Positions 35,471 through 45,859 of a stretch of 64,000 nucleotides of DNA are shown in pieces. The first letter of the stretch is position 1; every line of letters begins with the position of its first letter. Made by a program: the position numbers and the translations under genes. This DNA is from Phlebopus portentosus (lineage: Eukaryota; Basidiomycota; Agaricomycetes; Boletales; Boletinellaceae), in assembly GCA_037892935.1 (NCBI GenBank), contig JAYXKI010000005.1, positions 434,001 to 498,000 on the forward strand, in the 5' to 3' direction. Under the pieces are notes generated by a model that saw only the letters and a list, made by a program, of their open reading frames with translations, was not told the DNA's origin and searched no databases.

Positions 35471-36876
35471 GAAGGTGAGAAGAAAACAAGGTTCGTATAA
35501 CGTAACATCATCCGGTACTGCTTCAAAAAGGTTCCGTGTCGACTCAACCCGCAACCACCATCCCCATCATCATCGATGCTTCTGAGAGTTGTGTCGAACT
35601 GACACCCAGTAAGGTGCCCTTTGTCTCGAGTACATCTTGGGCACATCACTCACTAGATATGCACCAGGCAGAGACGCCATGCGCGCGACGCGAACGCTAT
35701 TGTGGTGAGCTTGGTACTAGGCAAGAGTTTCCTCGCAGTCGCAGTCTCCTTCAGTGCTGCAACTTCGATGCCAGTACTTGTACTACAAGTACTACTGATC
35801 CGCTATTCCGCTGCCGTATTTCGTCCGCAGAATCGAGGATCGGCTGGTGATGGTTATCGACTACATTTCTTGCAGTTTCCTAGCTCATCATCTCGGGGCA
35901 AATTTACGCTGATGAAGGTGTCTGTCGTCTTGCACATAGCGTGCGTCTAGGCATACCCAGGGGCGTGGGTACACTGCAGGGCAGCGCAAACATAAGCCGG
36001 GAGTCATTTATATCAGTCTTTGCTCATAGCTTCTGTGGTGAACTTGCTACATTTGCTGCAGTACCGTTCCCATATTGCTGATCCTCTATTCTCCCGCCGG
36101 ATTTCGTCTGTAGAATTGAGGATTAGCTGGTGATGTTTATCGGCTACGTTTTTGCAGTTTCCTAGGTTCGTGACTCAACCATTGCGGGGTAAATTGGCGC
36201 CGATGAAGGTGTCTGTTGTCCTGCACATAACATGCGCTCAGGACGTGCCTTGTAGGGCAGCGCGAACACAGGCTGCAGTTATGCACATCAATCTTTGCTC
36301 ACATGTTCTGTGGTGAATTTACTCCATTTACTGCAATATCGTTCGCTGCTGGTCATCTATTCTAACGCGGATTTCGTCTGAAGAATCGAGAACCAGCAGG
36401 CGATGTTATCGATATCGGTGTTGTGATTGCAGTCCTTCAACGTCGTCCTTGTGTTTTCAGCCTGGGCTTTCGAGGGAGATTTTATTTTAGATAATATTTA
36501 TCTGGGTTGTCAACCCCTTGGCAGAGGCCGGGCCTGAGGGCTGTGATAATTGATGATGTCTCCGGGTGTTTCTGTGTGCTATGCACTCAGGCTGTGGCCA
36601 TCCGCTCGCATTCAAATCCAGGTTTCGATTGTTTCGTTTCGTTGCCCCTTTTCAATCTGGCAGATTTCTATGTATCTCTACAATCAATACATTTTATCAA
36701 CAGAAATACAAGTGGAAATCTAAATGTTATTATTATTACAAACAAACTGAAAATTGAAGACGCTTTTCAGCACGTGCCGTGCCACACGCGTTTTGGTACG
36801 CGCTGAGCCTGAGAGTCAACCATTGACAGTCTCCTTGTTCTTGACCACCTCAATACAAGATCTTTCTGCCCTTCGA
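35471..36876. other. Upstream region of MSY1 and DUO1, with a degenerate tandem repeat
   Basis: About 1.4 kb between divergent genes. The middle is taken up by three diverged repeat copies (separate entry). A plus-strand frame at 35536-35850 and an overlapping one at 35702-35950 are open only in the first repeat copy and match nothing I know. They may be what is left of a coding exon that was multiplied and decayed. Confidence 0.45.
35701..36470. repeat. Three degenerate tandem copies (about 275-333 bp each)
   Basis: Each copy begins with TGTGGTGA (35701, 36034, 36309). They share, in order, a GCTGCAGTACCG-like part, a TTTCGTC(T)G.AGAAT(C)GAG block, a GGTGATG.TTATCG block, TTGCAGTTTCCTAG, and GATGAAGGTGTCTGT. 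Then come TGCACATA, GGGCAGCGC and a CTTTGCTCA end. Copy 1 is longer by about 58 bp. Copy 3 degrades after about 36400. Similarity is strong enough to see by eye but with many substitutions and small gaps. Confidence 0.7.
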
Positions 36877-38004
36877 ATGAATATGGAAGACTCTTACGAC
36901 TCGTCCGTCCCGCTCGATGCGCGATATCGCTCAATCTCGCCGCTCGCGAATGCAACATACGAAAGCGCGCAACCGGGCGACCTCTCTCTTTCAGACCTTT
37001 CCACAAACAATGAGATTCCCGGACCTTCGCGTCAGATGCCTTTCAGCCTCCTCGCGCGTCCTCTTCGCCCCCCACAGACTCCTCAAAACCCGCAAGAGGA
37101 GGTGGAAGATGTCGGAAATGAGACAGCGAGACCGGTGGAAGAGGAAGAGGAAGACGAGGAAACGAGGGCTCAGTTCGCTGCGCAGAGTCGAGAAGAACGG
37201 TTGCGACAAGATTTATTCGTATTGCGCAAGATAAATGCCGGACTTGCTGTCTACAACGAGGCGCTGAGTGGGACTCGAACGTCAACGGAGGTATGTGTTA
37301 ATCGATTATCTTTGATTTACCTTGGGAAGACTGAATGATTCCTCTCCATTAGCGCGTCGCTGAACAGCTGAAACAAACTAATGCACTGCTTGATAAATAC
37401 GTTGACATCCTTGCAAAATCTGAAGCAGCAACGAAACTGGTCTTTGACGAGCGATGGCACGGAGCTGAAGAAGCAAGTAACATGTTGCTCTTTATATGCG
37501 CTCTTTTATTGATCCTCGAGATATTTACAGGATGAAGCCACTCTGGAACGACTACACCACAAAGCGGCTGAGAAAGCGCGCAAAGCCGCTGAAGAACGTG
37601 CTCGCTCCGAACAGGAACAAAAGGAACGGAAAGAGAGGGAAGAACGCGAACGTAAGGAAAAAGAGGAGAGAGAAAGATTAGAAGCGGAGAAACGCGAGAA
37701 GCTTGCTGTACGTGCAGGATATGGGGGCGTTAGGGGAGTGAGAGGGACTCGGGCGACTGCTCGGGCGCGGGGAGCCGCTGTATCGAGAATAGGTATGCAT
37801 GATACCCCAATGTCAAAATCGACGTGGGCTTGTTGCTTAAACTTGGTTTGTAGGAGGGAATACGGGTCAACGAGGCCGGACGAGTTCTATCCGACGACGA
37901 CTACGACTGGCCCGGGCGGGCGGATCCCAAGACCTGTCTCTACATCTTCAGCTACGTCTACGAAAGTTCCTGCCACAACTTCAGCCCGGTCAGGTGTACG
38001 ATAA
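36877..38004 (+). CDS. DUO1: DASH complex subunit Duo1
   Basis: Kinetochore ring component that couples chromosomes to spindle microtubules in fungi. The start is placed at 36877 (MNMEDSYDSS); an upstream in-frame Met at 36754 looks like leader. After a Ser/Pro-rich and acidic region comes the Duo1 core. It reads RQDLFVLRKINAGLAVYNEAL, then across an intron VAEQLKQTNALLDKYVDIL and SEAATKLVFDERWHGAEE. A Glu/Arg/Lys-rich helix follows (ERKEREERERKEKEERERLE), then a Gly/Arg tail. The last intron (from about 37792) has length 61 nt, so splicing and read-through give different tails. Read-through ends at 38004 with a Thr/Ser/Pro-rich end. The core is sure; the C-terminus is not. Confidence 0.82.
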
Positions 38005-38293
38005 AGGCCGATGCCTATACCTTCTGGTGTCTATGCTATTTTCTTGTATACCAGCCATTACTGTACGCCCTTGAAAGGAGGTCCTTTCTAATCGATGTAG
38101 CATATCAATACTAGACTCGGTTTCGGTGGAATAAAGTTACCAAAATTGCGTTTGCAACGGAAGGTTTTGTCTCGTACGGTTGCTTGATTCTGCTTTCTCT
38201 TCTTTCATATTCTAATACAGCTACGCGTCTGTACTCTACACGTCTGTCTGAGCATGAACAATTCACTCCGAAGTATCGTATATGCAGAGCAGA

Positions 38294-39429
38294 CTACAAC
38301 CATTCCTGATTGCCCTTGTGCGAGATGAACGTTCCCGTGTTTTCGATGGTAGCCTTGTCGACAACGACAAGTATTGCTCTCACGGACTCCTCAGGAGTGA
38401 TTGGCCCAGCAAAGTCTGGGTATGCCTTGCGGAAGCTAGCGACCACAGCTTCAAACTTCTTCAGGTCTTCCTCAGTAGCTAAGTATTCAACGTCGACCCG
38501 GCTCAGTAATCGCAAATAACAAATGAAAATCAACCGTGAAAACTCACGTTGATCGAGCGGCTCCTTCGTACTGACCAATCCAGGACTAATCGCCAAGAAC
38601 ACGATTCCTTGATCTTTGTACTCTGCAGCGTACTTAGCAACGGCTAAGTTCACAGCGGCTTTGGAGATACTGTATGGAGCTCCGACGGAATAGCCTGTAG
38701 ACAGCGTGAAGAGGACATCACCGACGCCGGAGCTGATGGTAACAACTTTCTTGATATCGTTGACGGAGCCAGAGCGAAGGAGAGGCAGGAAAGCGTTTGT
38801 GGTGTGGATTACGCCGATGACGTTGATGTTGAACTGATGTGAAGCGAACGTCAATGAGATAGACTAAAAGGTAATAAAAGGTGAATAGCAAAACATACAT
38901 TCTTGAGCAGGTCTTGTTCTAAAAGGTATTCTCTGCCTTCCGGACTAATTCGCAAGCCATCATCAGGACTACATCGAAACACAGCTAAGTGTAAGTGGAT
39001 AGACTCACTATCCGTCAAGGGTCAATGCGTTCCGCTCGTCGTCGATAAACGCCGCATTATTGATGAGGACGTCCAGAGTTCCGCCAGTAACTTTGGATAC
39101 CTGTTGTGCAGCAGCCTGAAAATTCAAGTCTCAATTGTAAGAACTCGACTGTCCATTCTGGTAAAGCTAAAAGCGTACCTTCAAAGTTTTCACGTCCGTA
39201 ACATCCGCCTCCAGGATGTATACGTTGCGTCTTCCAAGTGCGCCGAGTTTATCTGCAGTCTTCTTGTTTCTAACGAGTCCAAAGACTATGTTATCCGGCG
39301 ATTGGCTTAGCTGGTTGACGAACTCCAGCTAGAACAGGTAGAAGAACATGAGAATGGATGAGCGTAGCTAAGAGAGATTGACATTACCCCAAGTCCTCGA
39401 GACGCACCAGTCACGACATATGAAGGCAT
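38294..39429 (-). CDS. Short-chain dehydrogenase/reductase (SDR)
   Basis: NAD(P)-dependent oxidoreductase with Rossmann fold, substrate unknown. Start at 39429. The N-terminal exon MPSYVVTGASRGLG carries the TGxxxGxG cofactor motif. After an intron come FVNQLSQSPDNIVFGLVRN and NVYILEADVTDVKTL, then TLDVLINNAAFIDDE (the NNAG-type motif). Later exons read FNINVIGVIHTTNAFLPLLR, KVVTISSG with the catalytic Ser, and YSISKAAVNLAVAKYA with the YxxxK pair. The end is PDFAGPITPEESVRAIL to GNQEWL. All catalytic residues are present. It resembles the small C-factor/sniffer-like fungal SDRs. A decayed copy of its 3' half lies about 5 kb away on the opposite strand. Confidence 0.87.
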
Positions 39430-40233
39430 CGTTAGATCGAATTGTAAAGACCCAAAAGGCGAGAGCTTTATGTTTCTGATTCACAGCACCGATCAAAGTC
39501 TGCATTTTATAGTCCAGTACTCCACAGTCAGGCCGCTTACTCAGGAACACTTGCGATGTACATGACGTGTTGTGAGACATTCAGATTCAAGGCAAGGAAT
39601 ATATTTGACTAGTGCAATAAGATATCTCTCGAGGCAAAATTGGGCTTTCCCATATCATATGGTCGCTGGAGAAAGACGGAGATACTTGCTGAGTAAGATT
39701 GCGAATCGGAAGCGCCTTGATGTTTGTAAGAGACGCTCTGCATGATTACTAAAGGTTTGAGAGCGACGAGAGTGACAGTAATGAGACAGACAAATGGACC
39801 AGGGGTTCGTAGTCGGAAATCTGCAATCGTCGAGAGGAGGAAGAAGACTAAATCAATGATGGATGCAGGCGAGAACGGAAAGAGACGACAATCCTCGTCG
39901 ATCCAGATATCTTCAATTCAGGCACGCGCAGCTCTCATTTCTTTAACTTGCTCTTCAATCTTATATTACCACATAGTCACCAGTCATGATGAGTCAGTAA
40001 GACCCATCCGCCTCTTCATTGAAGTCAAAGTATCCGCTTCAACAATTTCAAGATCAGATGTATGATAACGATCAATTGAAGAAAGATGTCTGCACTGGCA
40101 CGTGTTGTTTCCTACTACAAGTAGTACCACCGCTACTATACACCTGAGCAGGACACTTATGTACCATATCGACAGCTAAACGTACATGAATAGAACGCCA
40201 GCTTCAAGAGATAACGCGTGTAAGTATCCAACG
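39430..40233. other. SDR promoter and DBP10 3' region
   Basis: About 800 bp. A plus-strand frame at 39742-40065 (107 aa) is basic and without domains; I judge it chance. The sequence must hold the upstream region of the SDR gene and the DBP10 3' UTR. Nothing else stands out. Confidence 0.4.
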
Positions 40234-43200
40234 CTATCGCTTCCCCTTCGCTTTGCCCCTCCTCGGCGTCCTCGCATTCTTCGCCCTCTTTCGCTCCGCA
40301 ATCTCTCTCGCCTTGCGAATTTGTTCCGCTGACTTGAGCTCGGACTTGACGCGACCGATAGGCTTACCACCATACCGACTCTTCGCGCTGTTCCCCTTCT
40401 TGTCTTTCGACGTACCAATGTTGATGTTGCGCGGTGTAGCTCCTTCACCTTTTCCATCTCCACCGCCGCGATCCTGAGTCCTTTTGGATAACAGCCGGAC
40501 TTTACGATCATAGTCCTTGCTAAGCTTGTCAAGGGGCTTCGCAGGGATGACCTTGCTATGCTTATATTTCCTCCCACCAAGCGCCTTCACATAGCCACTC
40601 TTCCTTCCAACTCCTTCTCCCCGACCCTCGGAACGCTCACCCGCATCTTCTTCTTCCATTCCTCGAACCTCCCGCTCCTATACGTTACGGGTAACCGTGT
40701 CCCACTCTCCGTCTTCACGATCTTCACATTGTCCGCCCCTTCCCCAGTTCCTTTTACGAATTTCTTACGTTTGCGGTCCCATTTGAGTTGGGAGTTGCGT
40801 CGCGTTTGGGAGGAAAGGCCTTCATCGTTGGTTAAGTCGAGTGTTAAGGAGGAAGCTTGCTCGGTGAATGTTGTGCCATCTTTGAGTGAGTAGCTGAGTT
40901 AATGTGAGGATACGTATTAGTCGAATCGGAATTGAGAATAAATATGTTCTGAACATACCCTTTCTCGGTTATGGCATCCTTCTGGACATAAGGCATGAAG
41001 AACTCTTCATCTCGATGCTTGCCATGCTTTGGACCCGAAGCGAAAGCAGCCTGGTATCAAAGAGTCACTTCTTCGTGCTGCGAACACGCTAGAACGAAAG
41101 TTCAGTTTACCTCGATTTCATCTTCATCCGCCATTTCAATATCTTCCGTAGGCTTCGACTTTTGAGCTTCTTCGATCTCCCCTGGACGACACTGGTCGCA
41201 TGAACAGCTCTTTCTCTAGCCTTCACCAAAGCTTTTCTGCGGTCCTTCATCAGAGCGGCACCAGTCGTCTTACCTCGGTTCCCGATTTCAAACACCGTCT
41301 CAGCGGGTGAGAAGGCATTGACCGCTTTAAGAAGTACTCTTCGAGCGTCTTCCTTTTTCTCCTTGTCCTTGTCGTCCGAAGTGCCTTGCATTAGACGAAG
41401 TACAGGATGAACGCTCGTCTCTCCGGTAGTAGTCGAGAAACCCCAAAGACCTGAGCGCATCATTTCTTTCGCACGTTTGTAGCTTGCTTGACTCGCTTTG
41501 GCCTGACTGCGCTCGTACATTCCATGTCCCTTCCGCATCACCTCGCGGAGCGATGGCAAAGACCGGTTCTCCCCATCCAGACTGCGTATGTACTCCGTCT
41601 CGTCATCGATTGCTGAGCGAGGGAACGCGCCGAGTACGAGCGAGTCGACGTATGCGCTCTCTCCTGCGGATCCATCAACTGTATTGCGTAATGGTCGACC
41701 AAGGAAGAGCTGCAAATCAAGTAAATGCGGGAGCTCAGTCGTGCTGACGAACGACCACGCCCATCCCGTCCGGCCCGCGCGCGCAGTCCGTCCAACACGA
41801 TGCACAAACACTCTTGCACCAGCAGGAAAATCAAAGTTCACCACATGCGCGAGGACGGGTATATCGATACCCCTCGCAGCAACGTCTGTAACAACAAGAA
41901 CGTTCGTTCGTCCTTTTCGGAATTTTTCCATCTGTTCTGTACGCGCTGACTGATCGAGTTGTCCGTAGATGAAGGAGACGGAGTATCCTGCAGTGGTGAG
42001 GAGCGTGCTGATGTATTCGACGTGATGCTTCGTTGCAGTGAAGATGAGAGTTTGGTGTGGTGCGGCGTGGTGGGCGTCTTTACCCTTACCCTTCTCCTTT
42101 GATTTTGAGTTCTTCCCGCTCTCCTTGTCCTTTTCTGGTTCCTCGGGCGAACCGAGAGGAACACGGATAATATCACGCAGTAAAACGAGAAGACAGGCTT
42201 CTTTCTCCGCCTGTTTAACAGAAAAGAACGCCATGCGCAGGTCACTGCTAATCTTACTTTCCGCGTCCAGCCTCACAAGCTTCGGATCTTGTAAGCCCGC
42301 CTTGGCGAACTCAACCAGAGACTTGGGTAAAGTTGCTGAGAATAAAAGTGTTTGTCTAGTTGACGGAAGGCGATGGAGAATTTCGGTCAAGGCGGTTGAG
42401 AAACCCATTTCGAAGAGTCGGTCTGCCTCGTCAAAGACGACGTACTGGACCGAGCGTAGGTCCAAGTTCATCTCGACAGCAAGATGTAGAAGTCGTCCTG
42501 GCGTTGCGATTACTCTGAGTATTACTAGTTAGATAAGGGTAACGCAATGGGGAACAAAATAGATACTAACACGTCTGGATTGCTTGTGATCATCTCAAAT
42601 TGTTCGTCCATACTTTCACCACCGACGACAATGCCCCATCTCAAAGCTTGTCCTTTTGAATTTGTACTAGCGCCTATGTTCGCACCCATGTCATCGTTAT
42701 TGTCACCTACATGAGCTGCGCCCTCGGAAGCATTCCATCCCCGCGCTAGTTCTTTCCCAACTTTGAGCACCTGTAAAGCCAGCTCACGCGCAGGGACGAG
42801 AATGAGCGCACGCGTTCCAAAGGTTGATGCGTGGCGCCCCCCAAGACGCTGCACGAGTGGAATCATGTATGCCAGTGTCTTTCCGGAACCTGTGCGTGCC
42901 ATTCCGACAAGGTCTCGAGGAGGGTTGGCGAGAAGAGTTGGGATGCTGAGCCGTTGGATTGGTGTCGGGACTTTATATCCTCGCAAAGTCAATGACCTCA
43001 AAAGCGACGGATGCAAGCCTGTGTAACGTTTAAATCAATCTCTTCAAATGAGAACGAGGATTCTGAAGATGCACCCATGCTCTGAAAACTACCTCCTCCA
43101 ACTTCTCCTTTCGTAAATTTCGTCTTCCCTTTCGTCTGCTTCAACAGCTTCGTCCCTTCCTTCTTATCTCTTTTCGCAACAGACTCTTTGATGAGGGCTT

Positions 43201-43390
43201 CCAGTTCTTCGTAGTCATCGTCATTCTCGCCTTCAGCTCCACGATCGTAGCTCTCATCTGAAGTTTTTGACTTCTTATTTCCAGTCAAAGCAGATGTGAT
43301 GTCCACTTCATCGTCAGAAGGCACGTAATGGCTTGAGCTAGCGGAAGCTTCGGAGTCAGATTCGTCCGAGGAGAATTTTCGTTTGGCCAT
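40234..43390 (-). CDS. DBP10: DEAD-box RNA helicase Dbp10; two apparent frame slips near the C-terminus
   Basis: Nucleolar ATP-dependent RNA helicase for 60S ribosome assembly. Start MAKRKFSSDESDS at 43390. An acidic N-terminus leads to the helicase core. It shows GYKVPTPIQR (Q motif), ARTGSGKT (I), PARELALQ (Ia), IATPGRLLHL, VFDEADRLFEMGF (II), LLFSATLP (III), RGIDIPVLAHVVNFDFP and HRVGRTARAG (VI). The Dbp10 C-terminal domain has LKWDRKRKKFVKG, RSGRFEEWKKK and RKYKHSKVIPAKPLDKL. Two single-base losses are needed to explain the frames. One is at the C4 run 41179-41182, between HATSVVQG and EIEEAQKSKP. The other is probably at the C4 run 40619-40622, before VGRKSGYVKAL. If real, they remove the C-terminal domain. 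Stop at 40234. Confidence 0.92.
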
Positions 43391-43899
43391 GGCTGGTTTA
43401 CCGATCAACAGTAGTCCCGAAGCGCAACTTCAGTTGAAAGCGGGACAAAAATTCAGAGAACTGCACGTGCCTCAGTTGAAGACGATCCTCGATCGACGAA
43501 GATCGTCGCTCCATTCTGACAATTGAAGATTCCCGATTACGCATCCCTTTCCTTCTTCTGTTTTATTGTAGTCAAAGTCACTCAAGAAAACTCTGCCAAT
43601 CATTCGAAACAATCCTCGCTTACAAGTGTCTGAGCTTTCCCGACTGACTCGCATTCTACTGTTTACTAAGTAAATCGAACAAGTAATACCCGTCTTTCAA
43701 GTTCTCCCGAGCCCATACGGAGTAAAATCCGGATTTGACTCAAAGGAAGGGGAGCTGGCCGAGTCAACGAAGGATCTGAATGCCTTGCGAACGCCGTCAT
43801 GCATCGTAACTATTCCTTAGTAGAATGACTGGGGTGCATGCTACTGGTACTACTAGTCTAGTAGTAGACTACAGCATGCAGACTTGCAGATTATTAAAG
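43391..43899. other. DBP10 upstream region
   Basis: About 500 bp with no supported coding sequence. It contains the DBP10 promoter and, at its right edge, a nested palindrome (43835-43880). Confidence 0.45.
43835..43880. repeat. Nested palindrome
   Basis: An inner perfect palindrome, TACTACTAG-T-CTAGTAGTA (43848-43866), sits within outer arms TGCATGCT (43835-43842) and AGCATGCA (43873-43880), which are exact reverse complements. Such DNA can fold into a hairpin or mark a small excision scar. It lies next to the SDR relic. Confidence 0.6.
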
Positions 43900-44080
43900 C
43901 GAGGTCGATGTTGACTCGAAACAACTACTACCTCAAAAGACCTGGAGGTGTGCCGATCCATGGTTGCTAGCTTCCACAAATCGTACCCAGACTTCGCTGT
44001 GCCAGTCTCCCCCCGAGTAATCCGTAAAAGCGGTATGTTGACCAGACTAACATCCAAGACACGGGAAAGTTCATCCCGCC
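43900..44080 (+). pseudogene. Relic of an SDR 3' half
   Basis: Translated in pieces, the plus strand reads KDLEVCRSMVASFHKSYPDF, then AVPVSP. This parallels EDLKKFEAVVASFRKAYPDF and AGPITP in the intact SDR at 38294-39429. After that the frame shifts and reads PE*SVKAV and later IQDTGKFI or similar, matching PEESVRAI and IENTGTFI. At least one frame shift and several stops are present. No N-terminal part with the TGxxxGxG motif is seen. Orientation is opposite to the intact gene. Confidence 0.75.
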
Positions 44081-44486
44081 TTGAACGATCAGGAGTGATT
44101 GTAGCTCACTTAGTGTATCATAAACGAAACGATACCTCGATCCTGAAGGCCGTCTTCTTCACCGTCCTGCTTCTGCAATTATGTCCGTGGCTACCACCCT
44201 CGGCGCTATGAAGTGAATTATGCATGTGCTCATGGGCGCGTAGAGTACAGACGTGCAGTTGTATTAGGATGAGGGCCAAAGGGAAAGTAAAATAAAGAGA
44301 AAAATAAAGAGAGAGAACAGAAGAGAAGCAGATAGATGCAAGCGAATGAGAAAAGAAAGTTGAGTCGTCAGAAAGACCTATCTAAGCCGTGCGATGAGCA
44401 TGTGAAAGAAATCGTAGATCAGGGGATGCAGAGTCAGAGAAGGAAAATGGAAAACAGCAACACCGGAGTTCGATCAAAGATAAAAG
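44081..44486. other. Spacer before ATG27 3' end
   Basis: About 400 bp with purine-rich runs (AGAGAAAAATAAAGAGAGAGAA around 44295). No gene is supported; it probably includes the 3' UTR of ATG27. Confidence 0.4.
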
Positions 44487-45637
44487 TCATACTGCGATGT
44501 ATCCATTCCGTGGTGAAGGACGCAGTGCAGAACAGAGATGGGAAGCGATGTCTCGGAGGACGTACGGTACTTCTCGCCAGAAGTCGCGGTGCCTGCGAAG
44601 TAAGAAACATTAATTTCAAGTGAATTGGAGTGAAATCGCGAAGAGAGGTGAAGTAACTAAAGAACGTACGGGATGAGGTCTGCCCCTGTAGCGCCATATG
44701 TGCTGTAGTTGTGATATGCCCCGAGTATGAAGTACGCTACGAACACTAGTAATAATCTATAAATTGATGCATGGGTTAGCCAAAACGTTTCTTGTCATCT
44801 AGACAGCAAATCAGAAACAAACGTACAACAAGAAGAACCACCCAATTCCACTTCCTACTTTCTCATCCTTTTTCCCTCCTCCCCCCTCCTCTCCCTCCTT
44901 ATCGCTATCTCCATTGCCATTATCACCTTGAACTTCACACCCCGCAGGTGCTCTCCATTCAACCTTCAGCTGTTCGCCGTTATATTGAACGAAAGTCGGG
45001 TCTTGGAGCTGGGTGTCGCAGTATATCGTAAGGTTGAAGAATTGCGAGATGGGGTTTGTTTTTGGGTATCCTGAGCCGTGGAAGATGAGGTTGAGGCCTT
45101 TATTTGGTGCTGGGGGGTGCAATGAATAGAGAGTTTGAGTATGAGAAGAACGATATACTTACAAGTTAGAATTGTAGTTTCCGGTTGTAGAGAAGAGGAT
45201 ACTGCGAGAGGGATGACTGCTATTACTCTATCGCCTTCGCTGCCCTTCTGGTTCGTCATCGTCATGCACACTCGCGTGCCTTGCCCACACTACAATAACA
45301 CGAAGAGCTTGAATATTCACAAACTATTTTACATTCAAGAGAGCAAGCACACCTGGTCCTCCTCCGTAACGCCCTCTTTCCTCCCCAAATCATTACACAA
45401 ATCGAATCGTACTTCATCTGTCATCTTAGAAGGAGGCGTCTCCCGTGTTCTTGTGATGCCATGTTCTCCACTAAGCGAAGTGAGATCGAAATTTGTGCCG
45501 TTGTCGAATGAGACGTGGCAGTCGAATGGGTTTTGCTGTGCTGATACTAATAGTGTTTGTTGGGAGAGATAGCCTGAGAGGAGAAAGAGGACAGATGAAA
45601 TGAAAGTACGCCGAGAGGCACTTTGGGATGCAAGCAT
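44487..45637 (-). CDS. ATG27: Autophagy protein Atg27 (mannose-6-phosphate-receptor-like)
   Basis: Type I membrane protein that cycles Atg9 vesicles between Golgi, endosome/vacuole and the phagophore site. Start at 45637; a signal peptide (ASRRTFISSVLFLLSGYLSQ) ends near AQQ. The lumenal part has PFDCHVSFDNGTNFDLTSLS, RTRETPPSKMTDEVRFDLC and GTRVCMTMTNQK. Further on are GLNLIFHGSGYP and VEWRAPAGCE, with the cysteines of the MRH fold. An acidic Gly-rich stretch leads to SGIGWFFLL and the single membrane helix, then AYHNYSTYGATGADLIP. The cytosolic tail HRDFWREVPYVLRD ends in NGYIAV. The last four residues fit the tyrosine sorting signal known from yeast Atg27 (YSAV). Stop at 44487-44489. Several introns. 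Confidence 0.9.
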
Positions 45638-45859
45638 TAGTGAAGAGAGAGATGAAAGTCGAGTGCAACGTTGTTCAGCGAGTGAGTGATTACCAGCAGC
45701 AGTGCTAAGTGGGCGCTGGTTTGCTGAACGTGTGACTTTTGGCGCGACTGATACGCGCTTTGACCTAAACATTTTTGCCTTGAATTGCACTCGCGACGCG
45801 TCACCTTCTTCACTCTTGACCTCCATCACATACATACTTATATTATACATACATACAAA
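45638..45859. promoter_or_regulatory. Divergent promoter, ATG27 and ataxin-3-like gene
   Basis: 222 bp between two start codons on opposite strands, so both promoters must lie here. Inferred from position. Two minus-strand frames extend into it but give no Atg27-like sequence beyond the signal peptide. Confidence 0.5.
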
